Positions 1 through 8,201 are shown, counted from the stretch's first letter. The stretch: DNA of 64,000 bases from Dokdonella_A sp963834755 (GCA_963834755.1 CAWICQ010000010.1:310001-374000), one strand, 5' to 3'. Numbers and translations: made by a program. Notes: generated by a model from the sequence alone, not told the origin.

Positions 1-404
1 CACGGCGAGTCGAGATAGTCGGTCAGCACCGCTTCGATCAGCAGCGTCGAGCGCTCGAGCTCGCGATGCGTCGACTTGAACTGGATCGTCGCGATGCGAT
101 CCTTTTCGAGCGCCCAGCGCAAATACGGATACAGCTGCACGCTTTTGCTGAGCCCTGTGCGCCGGAAACTATCGGCGAAGCGGCGCAGGCAGGCGATCTC
201 CGCGTCTTCGTCGTGTGCGCGGCAGGCGTCGAGCAGCGCGCGCATCTGCTGCCGCGCGACTTCGTGGTCGCGCAACAGCTGAGCGGTGAGGCGCGGGCGA
301 AAGCGAACCGCGCCGTTGAGGGCGGCGTCGTGCGCGGCGTTGTCGACCGTCTGACCGGGTCGTGTCTGGGGGCGGCCGAAGGTCGCCGCCAGAAAATTGA
401 ACAT
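1..404 (-). CDS. hemerythrin-like HHE domain protein (3' end outside window)
   Basis: I translated the minus strand from an ATG at 402-404. The open frame runs off the left edge, so the C-terminus is missing. It reads MFNFLAATFGRP at the start and then about 115 residues that look alpha-helical. They include LLRDHEVARQQM, RRTGLSKSVQLYPYLRWALE and KSTHRELERSTLLIEAVL. The spacing of the RDH, the YPYLRW and the THRE elements fits hemerythrin/HHE cation-binding proteins, which bind a di-iron or other metal site in a four-helix bundle and act in oxygen or NO sensing or storage. The family call is by pattern only. The gene reads in the same direction as folK, 98 bases away, with no sign of coupling. 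Confidence 0.55.
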   Translation of the reverse strand, partial: MFNFLAATFGRPQTRPGQTVDNAAHDAALNGAVRFRPRLTAQLLRDHEVARQQMRALLDACRAHDEDAEIACLRRFADSFRRTGLSKSVQLYPYLRWALEKDRIATIQFKSTHRELERSTLLIEAVLTDYLDSP

Positions 405-502
405 GTATCGGCCCGCATCCACTCCGCCCGCCTTGGCTGAGTGTCCCTCAAAACTGTGAGCTAATCGACACTTTATTTGCCGGGAAGCGCCGAAACGCGC
501 GT

Positions 503-997
503 TCAGGAATCTTCGAGGTCGATCGACAGGCGATCGAGGCCGCTGACGGATCCGAGCGCCGCGAGCCGTTCGGCGATGCTCCGGCCATCGACGGGATCGA
601 GGACCCCGGGCGCGATATCGCAGAGCGGCTTCAACACGAAAGGCTCGGCGAGCTCAGGTCGCGGAATGCGCAGATGCCCCGGTCCATCGACGATGAGAGC
701 GTCGAACAGCACGATGTCGGCATCGAGCGTCCGGCTCGAGTATCGCGGCACATCGCGACGCCGGCCGTGACGATCTTCGAGCGCGTGCAGCCATGCATCG
801 AGCGCGATCGGATCGAGATCCGTATCGACGCCGACCGCGAGATTGAGGAAGTCCGGCCCATCGAAGCCGACGGCACGCGAGCGGTACACCGGCGATACGA
901 GCAGCGTTCCAAAGCGCGCGCGCAATTCCGCCAGCGCCGCACGCAGATGCGCTTCGGGTTCGATGTTGGATCCAAGGCTGAGATAGGCGCGAGGCAC
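503..997 (-). CDS. folK: 2-amino-4-hydroxy-6-hydroxymethyldihydropteridine diphosphokinase (HPPK)
   Basis: Transfers pyrophosphate from ATP to 6-hydroxymethyl-7,8-dihydropterin in folate synthesis. The protein begins with the family hallmark YLSLGSNIEP and contains the conserved PDFLNLAVGVDTDLDP region, then RHGRRRDVPRYSSRTLDADI, then HLRIPRPELAEPFVLKPLCDIAP, all typical of HPPK. I chose the GTG at 995-997 (VPRAYLSLGSN), which gives 164 residues, the usual family length. A longer frame back to 1120 would add about 40 low-complexity residues and overlap folB. It lies 91 bases downstream of folB on the same strand, so the two folate genes probably share a transcript. Confidence 0.9.
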   Translation of the reverse strand: MPRAYLSLGSNIEPEAHLRAALAELRARFGTLLVSPVYRSRAVGFDGPDFLNLAVGVDTDLDPIALDAWLHALEDRHGRRRDVPRYSSRTLDADIVLFDALIVDGPGHLRIPRPELAEPFVLKPLCDIAPGVLDPVDGRSIAERLAALGSVSGLDRLSIDLEDS

Positions 998-1088
998 GCA
1001 TGCATTCGTCCATGTCCGAGGCGCGCGCGTCAAGCGGGACGTATCGCCAGGCGGCGCAGGTTGAATCGCGTCGCGCTCGCGGCGGACT

Positions 1089-1445
1089 TCAGCGCTTCTC
1101 GCCGCGCTCAATGACGACACCGACCGCGCGCGCGCCGCGAACGGCGCCCGGCTTCGACAGCTTGAGCCGCAGCCACGACACGCCGAATTCCTCGCGGATC
1201 AGCGCAGCGCAGCGTTCGGCCAGCGTTTCGATCAACTGGAAACTCGAATTTTCGACGAATGCGATGAGCCGTTTCGACACGGCCTTGTAGTCGAGCGTGT
1301 CGCCGATCGCGTCGCTCGCTGCGGGCCGGGTGTTGTCGAAACGCATCTCGATGTCGAGCGCGATGGTCTGACGCGTGCGGCGCTCCCAGTCGTAGATGCC
1401 GACGACGGTGTCGATGCGCAGGTCTTCGATGAAGACGTAGTCCAT
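1089..1445 (-). CDS. folB: dihydroneopterin aldolase
   Basis: Cleaves 7,8-dihydroneopterin to 6-hydroxymethyl-dihydropterin, the step just before FolK. From the ATG at 1443-1445 it reads MDYVFIEDLRIDTVVGIYDWERR, which matches the FolB N-terminus with the conserved IxDWER segment. Later parts are LDYKAVSKRLIAFVENSSF and LIETLAERCAALI, which carry the active-site region, and the tail LKLSKPGAVRGARAVGVVIER. Length is 118 residues, normal for the family. The frame stays open upstream only because it runs through a CCCGAAT tandem repeat, which translates to a meaningless PESRIPN peptide. The first repeat unit overlaps the start codon, so no ordinary Shine-Dalgarno sequence is seen. Confidence 0.9.
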   Translation of the reverse strand: MDYVFIEDLRIDTVVGIYDWERRTRQTIALDIEMRFDNTRPAASDAIGDTLDYKAVSKRLIAFVENSSFQLIETLAERCAALIREEFGVSWLRLKLSKPGAVRGARAVGVVIERGEKR

Positions 1446-1492
1446 TCGGGATTCGGGATTCGGGATTCGGGATTCGGGATTCGGGATTCGGG
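1444..1492. repeat. seven perfect tandem copies of a 7-base unit
   Basis: ATTCGGG is repeated seven times without error on the plus strand (CCCGAAT on the folB strand). The array sits between tsaD and folB, and its first unit overlaps the folB ATG. It therefore occupies the place where a ribosome-binding site would be. Copy-number change would alter the distance from any upstream signal to the start codon. Confidence 0.95.
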
Positions 1493-1520
1493 ACGAGCTT
1501 ACAAGATCGCGCATCCACGA

Positions 1521-2579
1521 CTACGCCACAGGCGGCAGCGAAGCCAGATCCCACCGCGGCCGCACCGCGATCGCCGGCGTTTCGAATTGCCCGGCTTCAA
1601 GACGCAGCGCGCCGGCGAGCGCGATCATCGCGCCGTTGTCGGTGCAGAACTCGGGCCGCGGAAAGTACGTCCGGAAGTTCTCCGCCGCGCCTGCCTCGGC
1701 CAGACGTCGACGCAAGGTACGATTCGCGCCGACGCCGCCGGCGATCACCAGCGAGCGCGCACCGGTCGCAGTCAGTGCGCGCCGGCATTTGATCGTCAGC
1801 GTATCGACGATCGCTTCCTCGAACGCACGCGCGATATCGGCCTTGGTCTGCTCGCCGCGATCGCTCGCCTGCCAGGCCAGCAGCACCTGGGTCTTGAGGC
1901 CCGAAAAACTGAAATCGAGGCCCGGCCGGTCGGTCATCGGGCGCGAGAAGCGAAATACGCCCGGCCTGCCCTTTTCCGCCAAAGCGGCGAGCGCCGGACC
2001 GCCCGGATACGGCAGATTCATCAGCTTGGCGGTCTTGTCGAAGGCCTCGCCGGCCGCATCGTCGAGCGTGTCGCCGAGCAGGACATAGCGCCCGATGGCT
2101 TCGACCTCGATCAGCATCGAATGGCCGCCGGACACCAGCAGCGCGACGAACGGCGGCTCGGGCGGATCGGCCTCGAGCAGCGGCGCCAGGAGATGGCCTT
2201 CCATGTGGTGCACGCCGATCGCCGGCAGTCCGAGCGCCCAGGCCAGCGAGCGCGCGACGGTCGCGCCGACCAAGAGCGCCCCGACCAGGCCCGGGCCGGC
2301 CGTGTAGGCGACGCCGCCGAGCCCTTCGACGGCCAGTCCGGCCTGATCCAGCGTCTCGCGGACCAGCGGCAGCAGCTTGCGCACGTGGTCGCGCGAAGCG
2401 AGCTCCGGCACCACGCCGCCGTAATCGGCGTGCATGCGGATCTGGCTGTAGAGCGTGTGCGCGAGGAGCCCCCGCGCCCGATCGAACACGGCCACGCCGG
2501 TCTCGTCGCACGAGGTCTCCACGCCGAGCACGGGCCCGATCGCCGGGGGTTTCTGCTTTGCAAATGCCTGATTCGTCAC
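1521..2579 (-). CDS. tsaD: tRNA N6-adenosine threonylcarbamoyltransferase
   Basis: Catalytic subunit of the t6A37 tRNA modification machinery, which transfers threonylcarbamoyl to A37 of ANN-decoding tRNAs. The sequence shows VLGVETSCDETGVAVFD at the N-terminus, YGGVVPELASRDH, the metal-binding GVHHMEGHLLAPL, LLVSGGHS, the DDAAGEAFDKTAK loop, and GGVGANRTLRRRL near the C-terminus, all ASKHA/Kae1 landmarks. The start is uncertain. GTG at 2579 gives a 16-residue leader before the conserved VLGVETS. GTG at 2531 starts right at VLGVE, closer to other family members. The gene is divergent from rpsU, and the rpsU promoter lies over this 5' end. folB follows downstream on the same strand. Confidence 0.93.
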   Translation of the reverse strand: MTNQAFAKQKPPAIGPVLGVETSCDETGVAVFDRARGLLAHTLYSQIRMHADYGGVVPELASRDHVRKLLPLVRETLDQAGLAVEGLGGVAYTAGPGLVGALLVGATVARSLAWALGLPAIGVHHMEGHLLAPLLEADPPEPPFVALLVSGGHSMLIEVEAIGRYVLLGDTLDDAAGEAFDKTAKLMNLPYPGGPALAALAEKGRPGVFRFSRPMTDRPGLDFSFSGLKTQVLLAWQASDRGEQTKADIARAFEEAIVDTLTIKCRRALTATGARSLVIAGGVGANRTLRRRLAEAGAAENFRTYFPRPEFCTDNGAMIALAGALRLEAGQFETPAIAVRPRWDLASLPPVA

Positions 2580-2587
2580 GCTAGAAT
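2558..2587 (+). promoter_or_regulatory. probable sigma70 promoter of rpsU
   Basis: TTGCAA at 2558-2563 and TAGAAT at 2582-2587 are separated by 18 bases and face rpsU, placing transcription start near 2594. The rpsU start codon follows at 2632, preceded by CGGAGAG. The match is by eye only. Confidence 0.5.
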
Positions 2588-2631
2588 ATGCGGCTCGCCC
2601 GCCGCCCGGGGCGACTTCAACCGGAGAGTTT

Positions 2632-2847
2632 ATGCCAAGCGTCAAAGTCCGCGAGAACGAGCCGTTCGAGTTCGCTCTTCGCCGTTTCAAGCGCACCTGC
2701 GAGAAAGCCGGCGTCCTCGCCGAAGTCCGCAAGCGCGAGTTCTACGAAAAGCCGACCCAGGAGCGCAAGCGCAAGCGCGCCGCCGCGGTCAAGCGTCACC
2801 TGCGCCGCGTGTCGCGCGACGTGACCAAGCGCCAGCGCCTGTATTGA
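2632..2847 (+). CDS. rpsU: 30S ribosomal protein bS21
   Basis: Small basic 71-residue protein MPSVKVRENEPFEFALRRF, followed by CEKAGVLAEVRKREFYEKPT and a lysine/arginine-rich tail, which is the complete bS21 sequence pattern. It binds the 30S subunit near the anti-Shine-Dalgarno region and helps translation initiation. The ATG at 2632 has a GGAGAG ribosome-binding site. It heads the usual rpsU / YqeY / dnaG group, although an opposite-strand gene lies between YqeY and dnaG here. A possible hairpin terminator follows the stop. Confidence 0.97.
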   Translation: MPSVKVRENEPFEFALRRFKRTCEKAGVLAEVRKREFYEKPTQERKRKRAAAVKRHLRRVSRDVTKRQRLY

Positions 2848-2889
2848 TTTCGCCGGCGGGCAGGAAGCCCGTCGTGCAGGGCAGCGATC

Positions 2890-2917
2890 GGCCGGCATTG
2901 CGCAAGCGATGTCGGCC
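2890..2917 (+). terminator. possible terminator hairpin after rpsU
   Basis: GGCCGGCAT at 2890-2898 pairs with ATGTCGGCC at 2909-2917, a 9-bp stem with one G-U pair and a 10-base loop. GTTTGCATTT follows. The T-run is weak, so it may act only as an attenuator or processing hairpin between rpsU and the next gene. Confidence 0.35.
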
Positions 2918-3010
2918 GTTTGCATTTGTGGAGCACGGCCAGGGAGCACGCGTCGAGGTCCGTGACCTCGCCCATCCTCACCTACCGCTAACTTTGTGGC
3001 CGGACCGACC

Positions 3011-3454
3011 ATGCTCAAGCAACGCATCACCGACGACATGAAGACCGCGATGAAAAGCGGCGAAAAGGAACGCCTCGGCGTGATTCGCCTGATTCTTGCC
3101 GGGATCAAGCAGCGCGAGGTCGACGAGCGCATCGTGCTCGACGACCCGCAAGTGCTCGCGGTGATCGAGAAGATGATCAAGCAGCGCCGCGACTCGATTT
3201 CGCAGTTCCGCGCGGCCGCGCGCGAGGATCTCGCGACCAAGGAAGAATTCGAGATCGGCGTGATCCAGAGTTACATGCCCGCCCAGCTCTCCGACGCGGA
3301 CATCGACGCGATCATCGCCAAGGCGATCGCCGATTCGGGCGCGACGAGCGCGAAGGACATGGGCAAAGTGATCGGTCTCGTGCGTGCGCAAGTCACCGGT
3401 CGCGCCGACATGGGCGCGGTGTCGCAGCGGGTCAAGGCGCGTCTCGCCGGCTGA
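3011..3454 (+). CDS. GatB/YqeY domain-containing protein
   Basis: A 147-residue YqeY-type protein, MLKQRITDDMKTAMKSGEKE onward, with the conserved LGVIRLILAGIKQREVDER and later FEIGVIQSYMPAQLSDADID and KDMGKVIGLVRAQVTGRADM motifs. The domain resembles the C-terminal tRNA-binding tail of the GatB amidotransferase subunit. Its stand-alone role is not well defined. I preferred the internal ATG at 3011 to one at 2996 because MLKQRI matches the family start. It lies between rpsU and dnaG on the same strand, the usual position in this part of the Gammaproteobacteria. Confidence 0.92.
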   Translation: MLKQRITDDMKTAMKSGEKERLGVIRLILAGIKQREVDERIVLDDPQVLAVIEKMIKQRRDSISQFRAAAREDLATKEEFEIGVIQSYMPAQLSDADIDAIIAKAIADSGATSAKDMGKVIGLVRAQVTGRADMGAVSQRVKARLAG

Positions 3455-3459
3455 CGCCG

Positions 3460-3975
3460 TCAACGCATCGAGTCGCGCCCGCTCTTCGCGGCGCGGCGCG
3501 CGCCCATGCGACGCAGAGTGGCTTTGTCGTCCTCGTCGATCTCGGGCTTCAGATCGATATCCGGCGGCGGATTCGGATAGTGCTTGCGCTCGCCGATGCG
3601 CTTGATCCAGCGCGCGCAGAACCGGTTGTAGACCGGCCATGGCAAGCCGTCCGACTGCACCAGCGCGCGCTCGACGCGAAGCGCCAGTTGATGCGCGTCG
3701 CGATAAGGAAACTTGAGCTCGTGCTCGAACAGCATTTCGACGACCTCGTGCATGACGATATAGCGGTCGATGTCGTAGCGCTTGCCGCGATGGACCAGCA
3801 CCGTCGGCAGCTCGTAGTCGATATAGACCCTGTTGCCCTTGCGATTGCACGATCCGACATACGGCACGTCGTACTTGCGCACGATACGAACCGATTTCAT
3901 GACCGCCGCGGCCGCTTCGTCGAGCATGCCGCGCCTGATCAGCCATTCGCCGGGTTTCGGACGGTGTCCCCACAT
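3460..3975 (-). CDS. conserved hypothetical protein with an HExxE motif
   Basis: I do not recognise this 171-residue protein as a named family. From ATG 3975, which has GAGGAG upstream, it reads MWGHRPKPGEWLIRRGMLDE and then VPYVGSCNRKGNRVYIDYEL. A central YIVMHEVVEMLFEHELKFPY contains HEVVE and a second HE pair, followed by QLALRVERALVQSDGLPWP and an acidic-basic tail. HEVVE in a helix could be a metal site of an HExx-type hydrolase, but no third ligand is evident. The gene is opposite in strand to its neighbours, sits between YqeY and dnaG, and begins about 90 bases from the divergent dnaG start. Confidence 0.6.
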   Translation of the reverse strand: MWGHRPKPGEWLIRRGMLDEAAAAVMKSVRIVRKYDVPYVGSCNRKGNRVYIDYELPTVLVHRGKRYDIDRYIVMHEVVEMLFEHELKFPYRDAHQLALRVERALVQSDGLPWPVYNRFCARWIKRIGERKHYPNPPPDIDLKPEIDEDDKATLRRMGARRAAKSGRDSMR

Positions 3976-4067
3976 GACGGCTGCTCCTCGCGTTGCCTCT
4001 GCCAAAGCCGATCGGCGCTTTGAAACGGCGCGCCGGGCCGGCGCCGGCATGGCATCCTAGTCCTTCC

Positions 4068-5870
4068 ATGCGCGGCCGCATACCCGAAAAATTCATCGAC
4101 GATCTCCTCGCCCGCGTCGACATCGTCGACGTGATCCAGGAGCGCGTGCCGTTGAAGAAATCCGGCCGCGACTGGTCGGCGCGCTGCCCGTTCCACGACG
4201 AGCGATCGCCTTCGTTCACGGTGAGTCCGAGCAAGCAGTTCTATCACTGCTTCGGTTGCGGCGCGCACGGCAGCGCGATTGGTTTTCTGATGAATTACGA
4301 CCGCCTCGAATTTCCCGACGCGGTCGAAGAGCTCGCCAGCCGCGCTGGTCTCAAGGTGCCGTACGAAGGCGGTCGCGAAGCGCCGCGCGAGGACAGCGCC
4401 GATCTCTACAACGTGCTGGACGCGGCCGCGGCGTTCTATCGGCGCCAGCTCGCCGCGAACGCTACCGCGCGCGCGTATTTCGACCGGCGCGGTCTCGACG
4501 ACGCGACGATCGCTCGTTTCAATCTCGGCTACGCGCCCGATCAGTGGGATGCGTTGAAGAATGCGCTCGGCACGACCGCGCAACGCATTGAGCTTCTGGA
4601 AAAAGCGGGCATGCTGACCAGCGGCGAGCGCGGCTCGAAATACGACCGCTTCCGCCATCGCGTGATGTTCCCGATTCTCGATCGTCGCGGCCGCACGATC
4701 GCATTCGGCGGACGCGTGCTGGGTTCAAGCGCTCAACCTGAGAGCGAGAATCAAACAGCGGGCATCCATCCCCGCACTTCTCAACAAGGCGACACGCCGA
4801 AATATCTCAATTCGCCGGAAACGCCGCTGTTCCACAAAGGCCGCGAACTGTTCGGCCTCTGGCAGGTGCGCGAAGCCCATCAGAAAATTCCGCGCCTGAT
4901 CGTCGTCGAAGGCTACATGGATGCGATCAGCCTGCACCAGTTCGGCGTGCCGCAAGCCGTCGCGACGTTGGGCACGGCGACGACACGCGATCACGCCGAG
5001 ATTTTGTTTCGCCAGTGCGCGGACGTCTATTTCTGCTTCGACGGCGATCGCGCCGGACGCCAGGCCGCGTGGCGCGCGGTCGAATCGGTGCTGCCGCGCA
5101 TGCGCGACGGACGCCAGGCGATGTTCCTGTTCCTGCCCGAAGGCGAAGATCCGGACAGCGTGATCCGCAAGGAAGGCTTGGCGGGCTTCGAAGCGCGCCT
5201 GAAAGACGCGACGCCGCTCAGCGAATTTTTCTTCGCGGAAATCGGCAAGGACGTCAATCTGAACAGCCTCGACGGCAGGGCGCGCCTCGCCGAACGCGCG
5301 CGCCCGCAACTGACGCAGATTCCCGACGGCGCGTTTCGCGATCTGATGCTCGCCGAGCTCGATCGTCTGACCGGCGTGCACGTGCAAGTCGGCGCACCGC
5401 CTGCGGACGCCGCCGTCGCGAAGGCATCCGCCGCGCGTCCTCAGCAGCGATCGCTCGTGCGTTCCGCCGTCGCGTTGCTCGTGCAGAGTCCGCAGCTCGC
5501 ATCCGCGATCGAGCCGCCATGGACTTTCGCCGAACTGCGTCTGCCCGGCGTTCCGTTGCTGGTCGAGTTGATCGCCTTGTGTCGCGATCGACCCGATATC
5601 ACGACCGGCGCGCTGATCGAGCATTTTGCCGAACGCGACGAAGCGCGCGCGCTGCAGAAGCTTGCGGTGGTCGACTTCCCGGGCGGCGAGGAAGAAGCGA
5701 GCGCCGAATTCCTCGATGCGCTGCGCCAGCTCGAGCGTCAGACCCAATTGCAGCGGCGCGGCGAGATCGAGGCCAAGATCCGCGACGGTGGCCTCGCGAG
5801 TCTTTCCGATCTGGAGAAAAACGAGCTGCGTGAATTGCAGGCGACGATCGGCCGCGGCGCGGCTAGTTAG
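4068..5870 (+). CDS. dnaG: DNA primase
   Basis: Makes RNA primers at the replication fork. The start is ATG 4068 (MRGRIPEKFIDDLLARVDIV), giving 600 residues. The N-terminal CHC2 zinc finger has C40, H43, C61 and C64. The catalytic core follows with PDQWDALKNAL and FPILDRRGRTIAFGGRVLG. The Toprim domain has LIVVEGYMDAISL and FCFDGDRAGRQAAW. The C-terminal third is the helicase-binding region. Odd feature: between GGRVLG and GDTPKYLNSPET, normally almost adjacent, lies a 21-residue insertion (4725-4787) rich in Ser, Gln and Asn. rpoD, which often follows dnaG, is absent here; a convergent gene comes next. Confidence 0.96.
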   Translation: MRGRIPEKFIDDLLARVDIVDVIQERVPLKKSGRDWSARCPFHDERSPSFTVSPSKQFYHCFGCGAHGSAIGFLMNYDRLEFPDAVEELASRAGLKVPYEGGREAPREDSADLYNVLDAAAAFYRRQLAANATARAYFDRRGLDDATIARFNLGYAPDQWDALKNALGTTAQRIELLEKAGMLTSGERGSKYDRFRHRVMFPILDRRGRTIAFGGRVLGSSAQPESENQTAGIHPRTSQQGDTPKYLNSPETPLFHKGRELFGLWQVREAHQKIPRLIVVEGYMDAISLHQFGVPQAVATLGTATTRDHAEILFRQCADVYFCFDGDRAGRQAAWRAVESVLPRMRDGRQAMFLFLPEGEDPDSVIRKEGLAGFEARLKDATPLSEFFFAEIGKDVNLNSLDGRARLAERARPQLTQIPDGAFRDLMLAELDRLTGVHVQVGAPPADAAVAKASAARPQQRSLVRSAVALLVQSPQLASAIEPPWTFAELRLPGVPLLVELIALCRDRPDITTGALIEHFAERDEARALQKLAVVDFPGGEEEASAEFLDALRQLERQTQLQRRGEIEAKIRDGGLASLSDLEKNELRELQATIGRGAAS

Positions 5871-5915
5871 ACTTCGCCAACCTCGCGGTTTCGAATTCGT
5901 TCGTTTTCGCCACGA

Positions 5916-6398
5916 CTACTTACCCAGGCACGACGGTGCGTTGCAGGGCGTCACCGCGCGCTCGTTCATGAATTTCGCGCTCGCCTGGCGCGCGGCTTCG
6001 AGGTCGCCGTACGTGCGACAACTGGTGCCGACGATGCGCGTGCCGGGCTGCGCGCCGCGCTCGCAGATCAAGCGATCGCGATCACGCAGCGTCAGGATCG
6101 AGTTGACGGTTTCCTGCGCGTTGAAGAGCTTGACCTTGGTGTCCTTGTCCATCTTGTCTACCGAGCCATTGGCGTCGAACAGGCGGCTCATTTCGGCGAG
6201 GCTTGCTTCGACCTTGTCGCGCTCGTCGGGCTTGATGTACGCGTAGCGGCCGTCCGCGCTCATTTCAGTGCGCACCTCCGCCGCGACGGCATCGAAGGCT
6301 TCCTTGGTGTCGGCCTTGACGACGACCTTGTCCGCGGCCTCGGCGGCGACGACTGCGAACAGCGCGCAGGTCAGCGCGAACGCGAATAGCGATTTCAT
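5916..6398 (-). CDS. secreted protein of unknown function
   Basis: A 160-residue protein starting at ATG 6398 with a clear signal peptide (MKSLFAFALTCALFAVVAAE, cleavage near AEAA-DK). The mature part has a charged, helical region (KVVVKADTKEAFDAVAAEVR) followed by a helix-rich middle. A cysteine-bearing C-terminal part (RDRLICERGAQPGTRIVGTS and then CRTYGDLEAARQ) comes next, and the tail CNAPSC has two more cysteines. The four or more cysteines in an exported protein suggest disulfides. I do not recognise a named domain. It converges with dnaG across a 45-base gap. Confidence 0.75.
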   Translation of the reverse strand: MKSLFAFALTCALFAVVAAEAADKVVVKADTKEAFDAVAAEVRTEMSADGRYAYIKPDERDKVEASLAEMSRLFDANGSVDKMDKDTKVKLFNAQETVNSILTLRDRDRLICERGAQPGTRIVGTSCRTYGDLEAARQASAKFMNERAVTPCNAPSCLGK

Positions 6399-6516
6399 CC
6401 TGCTCACCTCGTGGCGCGTCGTCATCACAGCGATGCCGCGTACGGCCATGCTAGACGGCGGCGGCGATGCGCGTCAACGACAAGCCTCGTATGACGCGGC
6501 GCGGGAACGCCACGCC

Positions 6517-8112
6517 TCAGCGCAAATCGCCCACGATCACGCGCGCCGCGTTGTGGCCCGGCGCGCCGGTGACGCCGCCGCCCGGATGCGTGCCGGCGCC
6601 GCAGAGATACAAACCGGGCAGCGCGCCGCGATAGTCGGCCTGCCCGATCATCGGCCGCGCGCTGAACAGCTGGTTGAGCGACAGCGCGCCGTGGAAGATG
6701 TCGCCACCGATCAGGCCGAAATCGCGTTCGAGATCGAGCGGACTCTTGATCTGCCGGCCGAGCACCGAAGCGTTGAAGCCCGGCGCGAAACGATCGACGG
6801 TCGCGATCATGAGATCAGCAACTTCCTCGCGATTGTCATCCCACGATTTTCCATCCGGCAGTTCCGGAGCGACGTGCTGGCAGAAGAGACTCGCCACGTG
6901 TTGTCCGGCCGGCGCGAGGCTGTCGTCGAGCGTCGATGGAATCAGCATCTCGACGATCGGCTCGCGCGACCAGCCGTAGGTTCTCGCGTCGAGATACGCG
7001 CGATCCATGTAGTCGAGACTCGGCGCCATGATGATGCCGGCGGTCAGATGATCGCCCGGCTCAGGCAGCGCCGTGAAGCGCGGCAACTCGGACAACGCGA
7101 CGTTCATGCGGAACGTGCCGGAACCGCAGCGCCAGTTCGCCATGCGCTCGCGCACCGGCGCCGGCACGGCCGCCGGCGCGAGCAGGCGCTCGTACAAGAG
7201 TTTCGGATTGACGTTGGCGACGATCGCGCGCGCGTGCAGGAGGTCGCTCTTTTCGCTGACGACACCAACCGCGCGTCCCTCTTCGACGATGATTTCGCGC
7301 ACGCCTTCGCCGACGCGGATTTCGACGCCGGCGGCCGTCGCAGCCTTCGCCATCGCTTGCGTGATCGCACCCATGCCGCCGATCGCGTGGCCCCACGCGC
7401 CTTTGACGCCGTTGACTTCGCCGAATACGTGATGCAGCAGAACGTACGCGGAACCCGGTGTGTATGGGCTTGCGTAGTTGCCGACGATGCCGTCGAAGCC
7501 GAGCACGGCCTTGATCGGCTCGCTCTCGAAAAAGCGATCGAGATATTCCGCCGCGGAAATCGCGAAGAGATCCAAAAGATCCGTGCGCAGCGTCGCGTCG
7601 AGTTGCTTGAGGCGCTTGCCGAGGCGGCCCGCGCGCATCAGTTCGGGCAACGCCTTGAGCCAGCTGCCGTCGGTCACGTTCGGCGGCGGCTCGAGCGCGA
7701 GCGCGCGCAGTACGTCGGCGATCGCATCGAGCCTCCGTTCGTATTCGGGCAGCCGCTCCGCGTCGCGGCGCGAAAACTTGGCGATCTCTGCCTGCGTCTG
7801 CCCCGCGCCAGTCTTGAGATAACGGCCATCCGGCAACGGCAGGAAATTGTTGAGCTTGCGCTGCACGATCCTGAGACCGTGCGCTTCGAGATCGAGATCG
7901 CGGATGACCTTCGGCTGCAGCAGCGACACCGTGTACGCCGCGACCGAGTTGCGGAATCCCGGATGGAATTCCTCGGTCACCGCCGCACCGCCGACCACGC
8001 CGCGGCGCTCGAGCACGAGCACTTTGAGCCCGGCCTTGGCGAGATAGGTCGCGCAAACGAGGCCGTTGTGGCCGCCGCCAATGAGGATTGCGTCGTATGG
8101 TTTCGTTGTCAT
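6517..8112 (-). CDS. FAD-dependent oxidoreductase, phytoene dehydrogenase / PYROXD2-like
   Basis: A 531-residue flavoprotein. The N-terminus YDAILIGGGHNGLVCATYLA is a Rossmann GxGxxG dinucleotide site, followed by GLKVLVLERRGVVGGAAVTE, typical of CrtI-like amine oxidase-superfamily enzymes. The C-terminus GLYLCGAGTHPGGGVTGAPG is the conserved FAD-closing motif of this group. Central segments AIGGMGAITQAMAKAATAAG and IRVGEGVREIIVEEGRAVG also fit. The substrate cannot be told: the PYROXD2 branch is poorly characterised and no carotenoid genes lie nearby. It is a lone gene with short repeats upstream. Confidence 0.88.
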   Translation of the reverse strand: MTTKPYDAILIGGGHNGLVCATYLAKAGLKVLVLERRGVVGGAAVTEEFHPGFRNSVAAYTVSLLQPKVIRDLDLEAHGLRIVQRKLNNFLPLPDGRYLKTGAGQTQAEIAKFSRRDAERLPEYERRLDAIADVLRALALEPPPNVTDGSWLKALPELMRAGRLGKRLKQLDATLRTDLLDLFAISAAEYLDRFFESEPIKAVLGFDGIVGNYASPYTPGSAYVLLHHVFGEVNGVKGAWGHAIGGMGAITQAMAKAATAAGVEIRVGEGVREIIVEEGRAVGVVSEKSDLLHARAIVANVNPKLLYERLLAPAAVPAPVRERMANWRCGSGTFRMNVALSELPRFTALPEPGDHLTAGIIMAPSLDYMDRAYLDARTYGWSREPIVEMLIPSTLDDSLAPAGQHVASLFCQHVAPELPDGKSWDDNREEVADLMIATVDRFAPGFNASVLGRQIKSPLDLERDFGLIGGDIFHGALSLNQLFSARPMIGQADYRGALPGLYLCGAGTHPGGGVTGAPGHNAARVIVGDLR

Positions 8113-8201
8113 GGGTGGATTATGCGGCAGCGGAAGTCGAGAAGCTTCGTGCCTTGACGGCGCGACGAGCGCGTTCGAACATGCCGGCGCATTGCATACC
8201 G

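Noticed and set aside
1444..1492. Tandem repeat considered as a CRISPR array
   Set aside because: Units are 7 bases with no spacers.
6268..8157. Plus-strand open frame of 629 codons opposite the phytoene-dehydrogenase-like gene
   Set aside because: Shadow of the minus-strand flavoprotein, whose Rossmann motif and C-terminal FAD motif are clear.
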